A DNA stretch of 32,797 bases from an uncultured Clostridia bacterium (GTDB taxonomy: Bacteria; Bacillota; Clostridia; TANB77; CAG-508). The stretch lies in assembly GCA_944392085.1 (NCBI GenBank), contig CALXVN010000007.1, positions 1-32,797 on the forward strand. Reading direction: 5' to 3'. The notes below the pieces were generated by a model. It did no database searches and was not told the origin of the DNA. It saw only the letters and a list, made by a program, of their open reading frames with translations. Positions 25,801-32,797 of this stretch are shown piece by piece. Position numbers and translations under genes: made by a program. The number at the start of each line of letters is the position of its first letter. Within the stretch, counting starts at the first letter, position 1.

Positions 25801-25931
25801 ATTAATTTTTTATAAACTCCAACTGGTTTTAAATATTCATTTTCTGTTGAAGCATTTACATTTGCTCCTAATACATTAGCAGTTAAAATTCCTGCTAATG
25901 CTAGAGATGAAAGTATTTTTTTCTTATCCAA
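22818..25931 (-). CDS. Secreted dockerin protein with fibronectin-like modules
   Basis: A 1037-residue secreted protein. Residues 1-28 form a signal peptide (KKK, then a hydrophobic core ending GANVNAS). Residues 107-164 form a type I dockerin-like pair of calcium loops, GDANKDGKISTADALKIQKS (107-126) and DIQNDGKISTLDALRLQKYI (143-162). An acidic Pro-containing linker follows (about 172-180), then several beta-sandwich modules of fibronectin III type (about 290-690) and a repetitive, Val/Thr/Lys-rich beta part to the end. No enzyme motif, LPXTG or membrane segment was found. The dockerin is near the N-terminus, whereas in cellulosomal enzymes it is usually C-terminal. The start is TTG with AGGAGG nine bases before it. 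It is third in an operon, 28 bases after the cohesin gene, so the cohesin is its likely partner. Confidence 0.82.
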   Translation of the reverse strand: MDKKKILSSLALAGILTANVLGANVNASTENEYLKPVGVYKKLIEGKTVVSYVLNDKNTPVTVKDVKAEFENLQLVNGTAITDENATLKTGNTFKANGTEYTVLVYGDANKDGKISTADALKIQKSIVYNNEKLDAIGEEVADIQNDGKISTLDALRLQKYIVGTEKNIINKLPEQEPEEIDSIYTVNVNDNGYVNSENESATKLKIKLESTLDEAKELKITVTDKENGKIEDTVTIEAHKDYIEKEINLSSLKDGNLEIKLLDDKEVVAKVTAEKNTIIPNATNVITNRISTKSATLSLNACGESGITKIYYAVVESASEAPEKEELVKTINVNNNSIADVNISNELETNKAYKVYYILENAYGSKSEMKNVIVSKDSDDVTKAEKVKEIIAPDLTKTATAEFTWTGVQGTNYIVTLYKDGKAVEVKTSTNGSGTDLTADFTTSMKEAGSYKIAVYAEGTEDVLASDVTESAEVKVQKLSAIEGLSFKNEDNKIMLTWKNSNNKDSFKEYQIKLYTINEKGEESEIATIASPATDKNEVEVTSNIDDNTIYIAKVVVVAKDGQMATINSDELVSSQFYKVGTPTIDSAETSENTVTLSATGIDINGKDATYKVKVFDVNESQNPEEAKYVLNSTKNVEFKDGKILIDGLKSNKPYVFKLIASIDGEEVESDYSNVVRTLPELKNLTVVSKAEDAKEAGKVFAESDSKLVVGGKTIELTNYDRSEKLANSMKIINALKTGDVVSIDNEKVTLKLDGGASATDESRDLSSVTGLEKVTLEIESNKFSKTIKTSQVKEVILKGTDSIFNVKDVVADKVTLTDGVEVVGEREYTVKANAEVIINGAKMSTEVETVVTAGTNALTIKTNEKTNNLVFENKKDTNLTISFEGLDNNTSVQSGSIVIKSNGGQVTVTSDKTNVNAELTVEVNSGDVDITEPALNGDKNITVTLAKGDSTTIKAVANTKAPVELDEVSVDITDEDLLKEDNVTKENLAEVKAYLASFGLNGTGATITTGSDNEVTITFDTVKEAINNLTIKNIK

Positions 25932-25959
25932 AATAATCGTCCTCCTACTATCTAAAAAA

Positions 25960-26679
25960 CTATTTTTTAATTACTTTAAATATTGTTATTCCTGCTAATG
26001 CTAGTATAACTATTCCTGTAGCTACTGCTGGAACTAAGCTACCTGTTTGAGGTAATTTTGTTATTACATTTCCATTTTCGTCTACATATTCTCCAGAATT
26101 ATTTTCATCTTTACTTCCATTTTGATTTTCTTCTTCACTTGGATCTTCTGGATTTGTTGGATCTTCATTGTCCCCTGGTTCTTCAGGATCTGTTGGTTCC
26201 TCTGGATCAGTTGGATCTTCAGGATCTGTTGGTTCTTCTTTATCAGCTACTGTTACACTAATTGTTGGATTTGAAAAACCGTCTTCAATTATTTCACCTG
26301 CTTTTGTAAATTCTGTATTAGATATAGTAAATGGAACTTGTTCTCCATTTTCTATTGCTTCAAATTGTAATGTTACAGTTTTGGCTGTTTTTGTTACAGA
26401 ATATGCTGATACTGTAACAACATCTCCGTTAGCATTACTCATTATTGTTTCTAATTCTGATTTTGCTGAATTTTCAACATATTTATATTTTGTTGCATCA
26501 AATTTTAAATCAAATTGCATTGATTCTACTTCTTCACATGTTGATATAGTAATTGTTACTATATCTCCTTTTTGCATTTCTTGTTTATCAGCAGTTAATT
26601 CTGCTGCATTTACTGATGATACTAACATCATTAATACTATTGTAACTATTGTTACGATTCCTAAAATTTTTGTTTTCAT
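25960..26679 (-). CDS. LPXTG-anchored single-cohesin surface protein
   Basis: A 239-residue cell-wall protein. It has a signal peptide (1-25, ending SSVNA) and a cohesin-type domain at about 26-145 (QKGDIVTITISTCEEVESMQ, FDLKFDATKYKYVE, TVTLQFEAIE). An acidic Pro linker of TDPEDP/TDPEEP repeats (about 148-185) leads to the sorting signal LPQTG (209-213), a membrane helix (about 215-234) and the basic tail KVIKK. Sortase would cut between T and G and join it to peptidoglycan, displaying one cohesin. Scaffoldins usually carry several cohesins; here there is one and no carbohydrate-binding module. GGGAGG precedes the ATG. It lies 18 bases after the sortase gene and 28 before the dockerin gene. 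The cohesin call rests on pattern, length and context. Confidence 0.82.
   Translation of the reverse strand: MKTKILGIVTIVTIVLMMLVSSVNAAELTADKQEMQKGDIVTITISTCEEVESMQFDLKFDATKYKYVENSAKSELETIMSNANGDVVTVSAYSVTKTAKTVTLQFEAIENGEQVPFTISNTEFTKAGEIIEDGFSNPTISVTVADKEEPTDPEDPTDPEEPTDPEEPGDNEDPTNPEDPSEEENQNGSKDENNSGEYVDENGNVITKLPQTGSLVPAVATGIVILALAGITIFKVIKK
26141..26240 (-). repeat. Degenerate short tandem repeat coding the acidic Pro linker
   Basis: On the coding strand, units such as GATCCTGAAGAACCAACA encode TDPEDP/TDPEEP. Copies are similar enough for slippage, which would change linker length in 6-residue steps without a frameshift. Confidence 0.6.
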
Positions 26680-26697
26680 TTTTTTCCTCCCTTATTT

Positions 26698-27387
26698 TTA
26701 GAACTTTTTGTTCTCTAGTTTAATTTTGAGGTAATGTTCTATACCTCTCTCGCTTTTAAAACAAGCCTTGTTAATCCTCCGTGTATTACAAGTAATTAAT
26801 GTTACCTCTCTTTTATTATTTGTTTCTTGATTTAAACAATCTAAATCAGTTGGAGATATAGTTTTTTTATCATAAATTTTATAAGTAACTTTCCTACTAT
26901 TTTCCTTATCTATTATATAGAAAGTATCTCCTAATTCTAATTTTTTAAGATTATTAAATAATCCTTTGGCATTATGTCCTGTAATACAAAAGTTTCCTCT
27001 TTCGTTTAAATCTGGTCCATAAAATTTAGTAACATCAAGATTTAAAGAATACTCTGTAGTTTCGTCTAAAATATAATTTTTAGCATTTATTTCATCAATA
27101 ACTATTTGACCTAATACGCCATAACTCTCTATTTTATTTGGCATTTCTACATCTACTATTTCATCAGTTTTTATTTCATTTATTATTTCGTTTTCCACAA
27201 AATTTTCCACCAGTGAATCTATTGAGTTAGTATTTGTTTCATTTGTTTGTTCATTATTTTTTTGAATATTTATTACACAATAGACAAATAATATTAATAA
27301 AATAAAAATTAAAACTACCTTTTTTTTATTTATTTTCTTCTTTAATCTTTCTCTTGTATGTTTACCACGCAAGTGCTTCTTCTTCAC
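26698..27387 (-). CDS. Sortase (probably class D-like)
   Basis: A 229-residue transpeptidase with a very basic N-terminus (1-23), a membrane segment (24-39), an acidic spacer and a sortase domain (about 85-225). The catalytic His is in CITGHN (His 138), the Cys in TLITC (Cys 200), and the Arg is probably Arg 214 in KSERG, although Arg 203 or 204 is nearer. It joins LPXTG proteins to the wall, and its clear substrate is the LPQTG cohesin protein encoded 18 bases downstream. The start is GTG with a stop codon just before it in frame; AGGAGG lies about 16 bases upstream, an unusually long gap, which may lower its yield relative to the cohesin. Class is uncertain. It is first in the operon, after the palindromic operator. 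Confidence 0.88.
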   Translation of the reverse strand: MKKKHLRGKHTRERLKKKINKKKVVLIFILLILFVYCVINIQKNNEQTNETNTNSIDSLVENFVENEIINEIKTDEIVDVEMPNKIESYGVLGQIVIDEINAKNYILDETTEYSLNLDVTKFYGPDLNERGNFCITGHNAKGLFNNLKKLELGDTFYIIDKENSRKVTYKIYDKKTISPTDLDCLNQETNNKREVTLITCNTRRINKACFKSERGIEHYLKIKLENKKF

Positions 27388-27414
27388 TTAACTTATAGAA
27401 TTCACCTCCTTTTT

Positions 27415-27431
27415 TAACCTGATTTAGGTTA
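27415..27431. promoter_or_regulatory. Operator dyad O2 in the sortase operon leader
   Basis: TAACCT (27415-27420), GATTT, AGGTTA (27426-27431). It lies at about +3 to +19 of the predicted sortase transcript and shares its half-site with the larger palindrome at 27445-27486. A bound repressor here would block transcription. Confidence 0.6.
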
Positions 27432-27440
27432 TCTTTGAAT

Positions 27441-27469
27441 ATTTTAATCTATTTTAGGTTAAATGTCAA
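27441..27469 (-). promoter_or_regulatory. Promoter of the sortase-cohesin-dockerin operon
   Basis: On the minus strand TTGACA (27469-27464), 17 bases and TAAAAT (27446-27441). The -35 box is the centre of the palindrome at 27445-27486, and the right edge of the -10 touches its arm, so a protein bound to the palindrome would exclude RNA polymerase. Confidence 0.75.
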
Positions 27470-27486
27470 TAACCTAAAATAGATTA
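27445..27486. promoter_or_regulatory. 42-base palindromic operator O1
   Basis: Perfect 17-base arms, with AATCTATTTTAGGTTA at 27446-27461 and TAACCTAAAATAGATT at 27470-27485 plus one further pair, flank the 8 bases AATGTCAA. It lies between the divergent sortase operon and the XRE gene. It is the likely site of that XRE protein. A transcript terminator is unlikely, as no gene ends here. Confidence 0.75.
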
Positions 27487-27510
27487 TTTTAAAATTATTG
27501 TAAATATTAT

Positions 27511-27518
27511 GCTATTAT
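27511..27518 (+). promoter_or_regulatory. Extended -10 of the XRE regulator gene
   Basis: TATTAT (27513-27518) is preceded by TG at 27510-27511 (TGC-TATTAT). No good -35 is seen; the expected place (27490-27495) is TAAAAT, four bases from the end of operator O1, so the regulator may also control itself. Confidence 0.45.
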
Positions 27519-27540
27519 ATTTTTTTAGGAGTTTAATTTT

Positions 27541-27753
27541 ATGTATAAAAGAATAAGGGAATTAAGAGAAGACCATGATTTAACGCAATCTCAAATCTCT
27601 AAATATTTAAATATGTCGCAAACTGGTTATTCTAAATATGAAACTGGTGAAAATGACATACCAACCAAAATTTTAATTGAATTAGCTAAATATTATAATA
27701 CATCTGTTGATTATTTATTGGGATTGACTGATAATCCTAATAGATATTCTTAA
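27541..27753 (+). CDS. XRE-family transcriptional regulator
   Basis: A 70-residue protein that is almost only a helix-turn-helix domain of the Cro/C1 type. The helices are visible in IRELREDHDLTQSQISKYLN, MSQTGYSKYETGENDIP and ILIELAKYYNTSVDYLLGLTDN. It has no sensor or oligomerisation domain, like many small repressors that bind dyads as dimers. AGGAG lies nine bases before the ATG. It is divergent from the sortase operon, with 153 bases between, containing two operators with a common TAACCT half-site. It most likely represses that operon; an activating role is possible. It ends before the terminator at 27819-27844. Confidence 0.92.
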   Translation: MYKRIRELREDHDLTQSQISKYLNMSQTGYSKYETGENDIPTKILIELAKYYNTSVDYLLGLTDNPNRYS

Positions 27754-27818
27754 CTGTGCTGTTAGTTATTGTTTTATACAATAATAATATATATTAAAAC
27801 TATTACTTTCTTAAAAAA

Positions 27819-27844
27819 AGAGAACATATTTAAAAATGTTCTCT
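27819..27844. terminator. Bidirectional terminator between XRE gene and protease gene
   Basis: AGAGAACAT (27819-27827) pairs with ATGTTCTCT (27836-27844), 8-base loop. GTTTTTT follows on the plus strand and TTTTTTT on the minus strand. It serves both converging genes. Confidence 0.88.
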
Positions 27845-27859
27845 GTTTTTTATAAATTA

Positions 27860-30800
27860 TTACCTTATGCTAGGTCCATTTGTCATATCATCTAAATTCC
27901 ATATTTCTTCAGACCAACCTAAAGTATTAGTATAAAATTCTTTTGTCTTAAACATAGTGCTATCTACTTTTTGTATATTGTTATCCTCATTAGTATTTGT
28001 AATTCCTGTAGCTTCGATATTTTCATAAACTTTACTTATATAATTCTTCTTATCTGTTAACTGACCTGCTGTTTTTCCGTTTATTCCTCCAATAGCTTTG
28101 TAAACATCATTTGCTACATTTCCTACAGTGATACAATTTCTAATTGTTGGATTTCCACTTTCTATTGATCCTATTAATCCACCATTTTGATTTCTTGAAT
28201 CTGCATTATATGGTCTTTTTATCTCAACATTAGAGTATACATTTTCCATTGTTCCAGAATTTATTGCACCTATCACTCCACCATTATGTGTCATTGATAT
28301 AGATATCTGTCCTGTTACTCTAGCATTTGAAAGAGTAACATTTGTACTTCTTCCTATAATTCCACCTATATAAAATCTAGCTCCTGTTATGGTTACATTA
28401 TCTACTGTTATTTTGTTAAATGTAGAATTTGTAGCTACTCCTACGAGTCCTGCTAAATTCTCCCTTCCATTTATTGTTACATTATTAACTTTTATATTTT
28501 CTACTGTAGCATTATTTGAAGTACTAGCAAGTGCTCCTACAGTTGAAGTTCCAGATGAATTAAAGTTCATATTTTCTATACTTAAGTTTTTTACAGTTCC
28601 TTTTAAACTTTCAAACAACGGCATATTTAAGTTATATATCTTATGGTTATTTCCATCCAAGCTTCCTAAAAATTCACCTGTTATAATAGCGGATTTTCCA
28701 GTAATAGAACTTACGTCTATATCTGCATTTAATTTATATTTCATTTTTTTATTTAAATTATCAGCTGAAACATTAATTAAATCCTCAACGCTATTTATTT
28801 CATTTTCTTTTACATTAATAGCGGTTGCTCCTAACCACTGTATTGAGCCTTGATTTGTTTTTACAAATGGTAAATTAATATTTACATTGTTTGCAACTAC
28901 ATTATCTAGTAATAATTGCTTTGATTTTATAGTTAGTATAGCTCCATCATTTTCAGAATACTTTGGCTCATCTATTGTTAAATTTTGTATCTCTCCATAA
29001 ACAACTTCTGAAAATAGTGGTTTTGTAAGTCCTGTTATTGTATGTCCATTGCCATTTATCCTTCCTACAAATGTTTTATTAACATATGCTGATTCTGTTG
29101 TATTAATACTTGAAAAATCTAAATCTTTAGTTATTGTATAATTTCCCCATGTGGCATTATTTAAAACTTCTATAAATTGTTCTGCTGATGAAATTTGGAT
29201 TTCTTCATTTATAGAATAAATTGTTCCTGTAGTAAAATCTTTTGTTGTTCTTTTTACAATACCATATAAAATTCTTCTTAAATTATTTGTATTATTTCTA
29301 TTTCCATTTACTGCATCTTTTTCTAATGCCTCTTTATATGCTTCTATAACTAAATTTGTATCAAAATATGGTATTTGATTTAGGTTTTTCTCTACCTCTG
29401 CATATCTATTTAGTTTATATTCTTTCCATGTTATGCTATTATCCCCTGTAACTTTTCTTAATGCATCTAAATCATTAGAACTCTTGCCTGAACGATATGT
29501 TACATAACCATTAGAATATCCAGCAACTCCTAACATTTCAAATCCAAGTCTCTTAAATGAATATGAATCTGGCCTTCCTGAATTATTATGTGGTTGATAC
29601 CAATATATACTATAATGATTATCTCCACCATATGAACCAGGTACTGCTCCTGTAACTGTTCCAGCTCCTCTTAGTGCAATTCCGTTATCCCATAAATCTT
29701 CCATATTTTGTAGATTCATTTTCCTAAACTCATCTGCAGAGATTTGTTTATATATTGTTGTTGCTCCACCTTTTTCATAATCTGTTCCACCTTGATAAGT
29801 AACTTGTACTGCAACTCTTGCTTGTTCTTCTGGAGTAAGTTGTAAAAATGCTTGTGCTGTTAAATAGTCTAATACGTAATATGTTTCAAACATTTCTTTA
29901 TAATATGTATAAATATTTTCTTTACCTGTTATTCTTGCTAGTGTTAAATTGTTTGAATCATCTGCTGTAACTGCTTTATCTCTCATAATATTAAACACAA
30001 GTGAGCCGTCTCCTAAATCTTGAGCTATATTTGAATCTGCATGATCCTCTGCACCAGTTCCACCTCTTCTGCCATATCCTTCATAGAAGTAGTATCCATC
30101 TTGATTATGAGCTGTTTCATGCGTAAATACTTGGAAGCTAAAGTCAGAACCTAAAACATGGTATACTACCCAATATACATTACTTCCATCAGCATACGCT
30201 CCACTACCATTTTGTGCAGCAAAGCTTCCTACTGCTTCATATACCCATTTAATAACTGGGTCTTGAGTTGTTCCAGGGTTTTGGTCTCCAGTTGGGAAGT
30301 TAAATCTAGTATCATATTGTACATGTGCATGTGAATTTAAGATTGCTTCTGAGTTATTTATGAAAGTAGCTGATATTCCGTAGAAGTTACCTATTTTCGT
30401 AGCATAATCGTCTATTGTTTTCTTCATTCCTTCTATATCTCCACTATTATATTGTCCATATCTGTTCATACTACCTATTACTAATTGAGAAGGAACTGAA
30501 ACTATATACATGTCTTCTTGTGGTGCTGATAAAATTGGTAATAATAAATAGTTTTTAGCTTTTAATAATTCCCATGCTCTATATCTTATTGTGTCCTCTT
30601 TTCCTACAGCTGGTTTTTCATTTAGTATGCCTTCAAAATGGTCTGCAAACCAGTCATTTCCATTATCATATCCTTCTAAAACTTTCATAAAATATTCTAA
30701 GAATACACCTATTCCTTTATCATTAAGCTCTGGTTTTATAACATTATTGAAAAATGTAACTGTATTACTTGTTTTTCTTGTATTTTCTGATTGTCCCATT

Positions 30801-32797
30801 GTTGACCCTGTTAAGCTTAAAATTGAATAATCTTCATTTATATCATTTACTTTAGTAAATATAATATCTGTAAGTGGTATTCCACCTATTTCCATATGAT
30901 ACCATTTATCAAAATAATTATAAGTATATAGTATTTTTTCTAAGTTCGAATCAGATAAAAGTTCCTGTTCTATTTTTGTCTTTAATATATCATTATCTAA
31001 ATACAAATTGTATTCTGGTATATTTTCAAGTATCTCTAATATAACTTCATCTAATTTTCCTTGTACTGATTCATTGTAGTAATCTGTATATAATCTACTT
31101 TCTGTCTCTGTTGTTACACTTGATATTTCTGATGAATAATCTAATTTTTTAGCTTTATTTATAATGGTCTGTAGTGTAGAAATATTAGTATTTAATATAA
31201 ATTGGTTATAATTATATTTTATATTAAGTTCATCTATATCATATACTGCTATATCATTTATCTTTTTATCAAATTTCATACTATAATCTGCTGTTTGTTC
31301 ATTTTCAAATACAATTCTAATTTTTGCAATATCACTATAGTTGTTAGTATTTAATCCTACAATCATTTTGCCATTCTTATCATAAGGTATAATCATTTTT
31401 ATTTTACTTTGGTTTAGTAAATTATCTTCTTCTATTTTATTTCCATAATATACTATATATTTTGCATCATAATATGGCATTAGTTTATATATATTACTAT
31501 ATGCAATTTCTTTATTTTGCTCATAATTGCTCATATTTTGTAATCTATTAATATCTGGTATATATGTATCTTCATCTGCAACTTCTTCTTGTTTATTTTT
31601 TATATCCTCTGGATCATTATTTTTTAAAGTTGGTAAATTTTCATAATTTGCATTATCAAATCTCCATATTGTGCTATCCCATCCTAATTTTTCTTCAAAA
31701 AATTCTTGTTCTAGGTCATTTTTAGAAATTTGGTTTATTCTATTACCATTAGCATTAGATGAAAGATTAGACTCAGACATTTCATAGTTATTACTTGAAC
31801 CCCAATTATATCCTGTTCCAATAATTCTAGCACCAACTTTTCCATCTGCTAAGCTTATATTATTTTTTAATATCAAACTATTACTATCTGAATATCCTGC
31901 TATTCCACCATTACTCCAATTGTTTACAACATTATATTCAATCTTTGCATAGCAATTTTGTATTTTAGATGTACCACTATCTTGTCCTGAAATTCCACCT
32001 ATTGCATCATTGCTGCCTCCTACTATTCCTGTTATATAGCAATTATCTATAGTAGAACCACCATTTAAGTATCCTACAAAACCTCCAACTCTTTTTCCTC
32101 CACTAACTTTAATGTTCGTTGCTGAACTTTTTTCAATTAAAGATTTATTTTCAATTTTTCCTATAAATCCACCTGTACCATTTTCATGTGAAGTATTAAT
32201 TCTTGAATTTGTTATATGAACATTACTAATAGTAGAATTTGTGGCATAATTTGAAAGTATACCCTTATTTGAACCAGACACATTCGCATCATCTATTATT
32301 AAATTAGTAATTTCTGCTCCACTTAAATTATTGAATAATGGCTTACTTAAGTTTTTGATTGTATAACCATTTCCATTTAATTTTCCTTTAAAGTCGGTTG
32401 TTATAACTGTGCTTCCTGTTATATTCAATACATTTGCATCTAAATCTTGTGTTAATTCAAATTCTCCTGTTGGATTTGCATTTATTCTTTTTATTAATTC
32501 TTCAAAACTTAAATTAGAAGCTATATTATTTTCATTTATTTCTCCAAATTTTACTTCTAAATAGTTAGATTTCATATCTCCTTCATATTGTACTGTATTA
32601 TTATAATCTAAAATAAGCATAAATTTTCCGTCTTCAATTTTAGTATCTTTAATTTCAGCATAAAATTTTGGTAAATCCTTCATTGTAACTTCTACAATAT
32701 AGTCTTCTGGTTTAAAATTTAACACATTTACTTCAATTTCTTCTACTACATTATCATTTTCTTCTTTATATAATTTTATTGATTCGATATCTTTAAA
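27860..32797 (-). CDS. M26/ZmpB-type zinc metalloprotease with GLUG repeats (5' partial)
   Basis: The frame is open to the window edge, so the N-terminus is missing; 1645 residues are visible, and the GTG at 32725 is not the start. Visible residue 1 is at 32797. Residues 1 to about 90 form beta modules like those before the catalytic part of pneumococcal ZmpB/IgA1 proteases. GLUG repeats follow (about 137-355, units such as GKLNGNGYTI and GGFIGKI). The catalytic region has the zinc motif HETAH (893-897; 30107-30121) and the third ligand Glu 917 in GYGRRGGTGAE, as in M26 peptidases. A second GLUG block runs from about 1241 to the end. No LPXTG or dockerin is in the visible part. M26 enzymes cleave host surface or secreted proteins such as IgA1 or mucins; this substrate is unknown. 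It may be a secreted or surface-bound colonisation factor. Confidence 0.88.
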   Translation of the reverse strand, partial: FKDIESIKLYKEENDNVVEEIEVNVLNFKPEDYIVEVTMKDLPKFYAEIKDTKIEDGKFMLILDYNNTVQYEGDMKSNYLEVKFGEINENNIASNLSFEELIKRINANPTGEFELTQDLDANVLNITGSTVITTDFKGKLNGNGYTIKNLSKPLFNNLSGAEITNLIIDDANVSGSNKGILSNYATNSTISNVHITNSRINTSHENGTGGFIGKIENKSLIEKSSATNIKVSGGKRVGGFVGYLNGGSTIDNCYITGIVGGSNDAIGGISGQDSGTSKIQNCYAKIEYNVVNNWSNGGIAGYSDSNSLILKNNISLADGKVGARIIGTGYNWGSSNNYEMSESNLSSNANGNRINQISKNDLEQEFFEEKLGWDSTIWRFDNANYENLPTLKNNDPEDIKNKQEEVADEDTYIPDINRLQNMSNYEQNKEIAYSNIYKLMPYYDAKYIVYYGNKIEEDNLLNQSKIKMIIPYDKNGKMIVGLNTNNYSDIAKIRIVFENEQTADYSMKFDKKINDIAVYDIDELNIKYNYNQFILNTNISTLQTIINKAKKLDYSSEISSVTTETESRLYTDYYNESVQGKLDEVILEILENIPEYNLYLDNDILKTKIEQELLSDSNLEKILYTYNYFDKWYHMEIGGIPLTDIIFTKVNDINEDYSILSLTGSTMGQSENTRKTSNTVTFFNNVIKPELNDKGIGVFLEYFMKVLEGYDNGNDWFADHFEGILNEKPAVGKEDTIRYRAWELLKAKNYLLLPILSAPQEDMYIVSVPSQLVIGSMNRYGQYNSGDIEGMKKTIDDYATKIGNFYGISATFINNSEAILNSHAHVQYDTRFNFPTGDQNPGTTQDPVIKWVYEAVGSFAAQNGSGAYADGSNVYWVVYHVLGSDFSFQVFTHETAHNQDGYYFYEGYGRRGGTGAEDHADSNIAQDLGDGSLVFNIMRDKAVTADDSNNLTLARITGKENIYTYYKEMFETYYVLDYLTAQAFLQLTPEEQARVAVQVTYQGGTDYEKGGATTIYKQISADEFRKMNLQNMEDLWDNGIALRGAGTVTGAVPGSYGGDNHYSIYWYQPHNNSGRPDSYSFKRLGFEMLGVAGYSNGYVTYRSGKSSNDLDALRKVTGDNSITWKEYKLNRYAEVEKNLNQIPYFDTNLVIEAYKEALEKDAVNGNRNNTNNLRRILYGIVKRTTKDFTTGTIYSINEEIQISSAEQFIEVLNNATWGNYTITKDLDFSSINTTESAYVNKTFVGRINGNGHTITGLTKPLFSEVVYGEIQNLTIDEPKYSENDGAILTIKSKQLLLDNVVANNVNINLPFVKTNQGSIQWLGATAINVKENEINSVEDLINVSADNLNKKMKYKLNADIDVSSITGKSAIITGEFLGSLDGNNHKIYNLNMPLFESLKGTVKNLSIENMNFNSSGTSTVGALASTSNNATVENIKVNNVTINGRENLAGLVGVATNSTFNKITVDNVTITGARFYIGGIIGRSTNVTLSNARVTGQISISMTHNGGVIGAINSGTMENVYSNVEIKRPYNADSRNQNGGLIGSIESGNPTIRNCITVGNVANDVYKAIGGINGKTAGQLTDKKNYISKVYENIEATGITNTNEDNNIQKVDSTMFKTKEFYTNTLGWSEEIWNLDDMTNGPSIR

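Noticed and set aside
26168..26701. Plus-strand 177-codon frame with Gly-Ser repeats
   Set aside because: It is the antisense of the acidic Pro linker and cohesin domain; the repeats are a by-product of the linker codons.
27445..27486. Palindrome as a bidirectional terminator
   Set aside because: It lies between divergent genes, covers a consensus promoter and no gene ends nearby; an operator explains it better.

Overview
The window is strongly AT-rich, uses AGGAGG-type ribosome binding sites, has many near-consensus sigma-A promoters, and carries the sporulation gene spoVS next to ymdB. Together with an LPXTG/sortase pair, a cohesin/dockerin pair and a teichoic acid cluster this points to a spore-forming, Gram-positive anaerobe of the Clostridia, probably gut-associated. 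The species cannot be named from the sequence. No tRNA, rRNA, CRISPR array or intact insertion sequence was seen.

Region 1 (1-11.4 kb) is mostly housekeeping. On the minus strand are lepA (6886-8697), a nucleoside deoxyribosyltransferase-like gene, rlmB, a membrane-anchored unknown protein, metK, and further on ymdB and spoVS. On the plus strand are a DUF4282-like membrane protein, a DUF3137-like membrane protein and tyrS. The intergenic stretches are richer than the genes suggest. They hold nested hairpins (1-221), a consensus promoter followed 70 bases later by a terminator hairpin (candidate small RNA, 1670-1768), a REP-like palindrome that contains the metK stop codon, and two hairpins at 6675-6841 that share an identical cap on different stems.

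Region 2 (11.4-22.8 kb) is one minus-strand cluster for a ribitol-phosphate type wall teichoic acid. In transcription order it holds a GtrB-like glycosyltransferase, TarG and TarH (ABC exporter), TarI and TarJ (CDP-ribitol synthesis), two TagB/TagF-type transferases, an 891-residue fusion of a GT2 domain to a TagF-type domain, and a DUF6056-like GT-C membrane protein. The leader holds the decayed N-terminus of another TagF-type gene.

Region 3 (22.8-27.8 kb) is the most interesting part. A divergent XRE regulator faces an operon of three genes: a sortase, a small cell-wall protein with a cohesin domain and LPQTG anchor, and a large secreted protein with an N-terminal dockerin pair and fibronectin-like modules. 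A 42-base palindrome covers the operon's -35 element, and a second dyad with the same half-site lies just after the predicted transcription start. This looks like a minimal, self-contained and regulated surface-display system: sortase anchors cohesin, cohesin captures dockerin.

Region 4 (27.86 kb to the end) is a giant secreted M26/ZmpB-type zinc metalloprotease with GLUG repeats on both sides of the catalytic part. Its N-terminus lies beyond the window.
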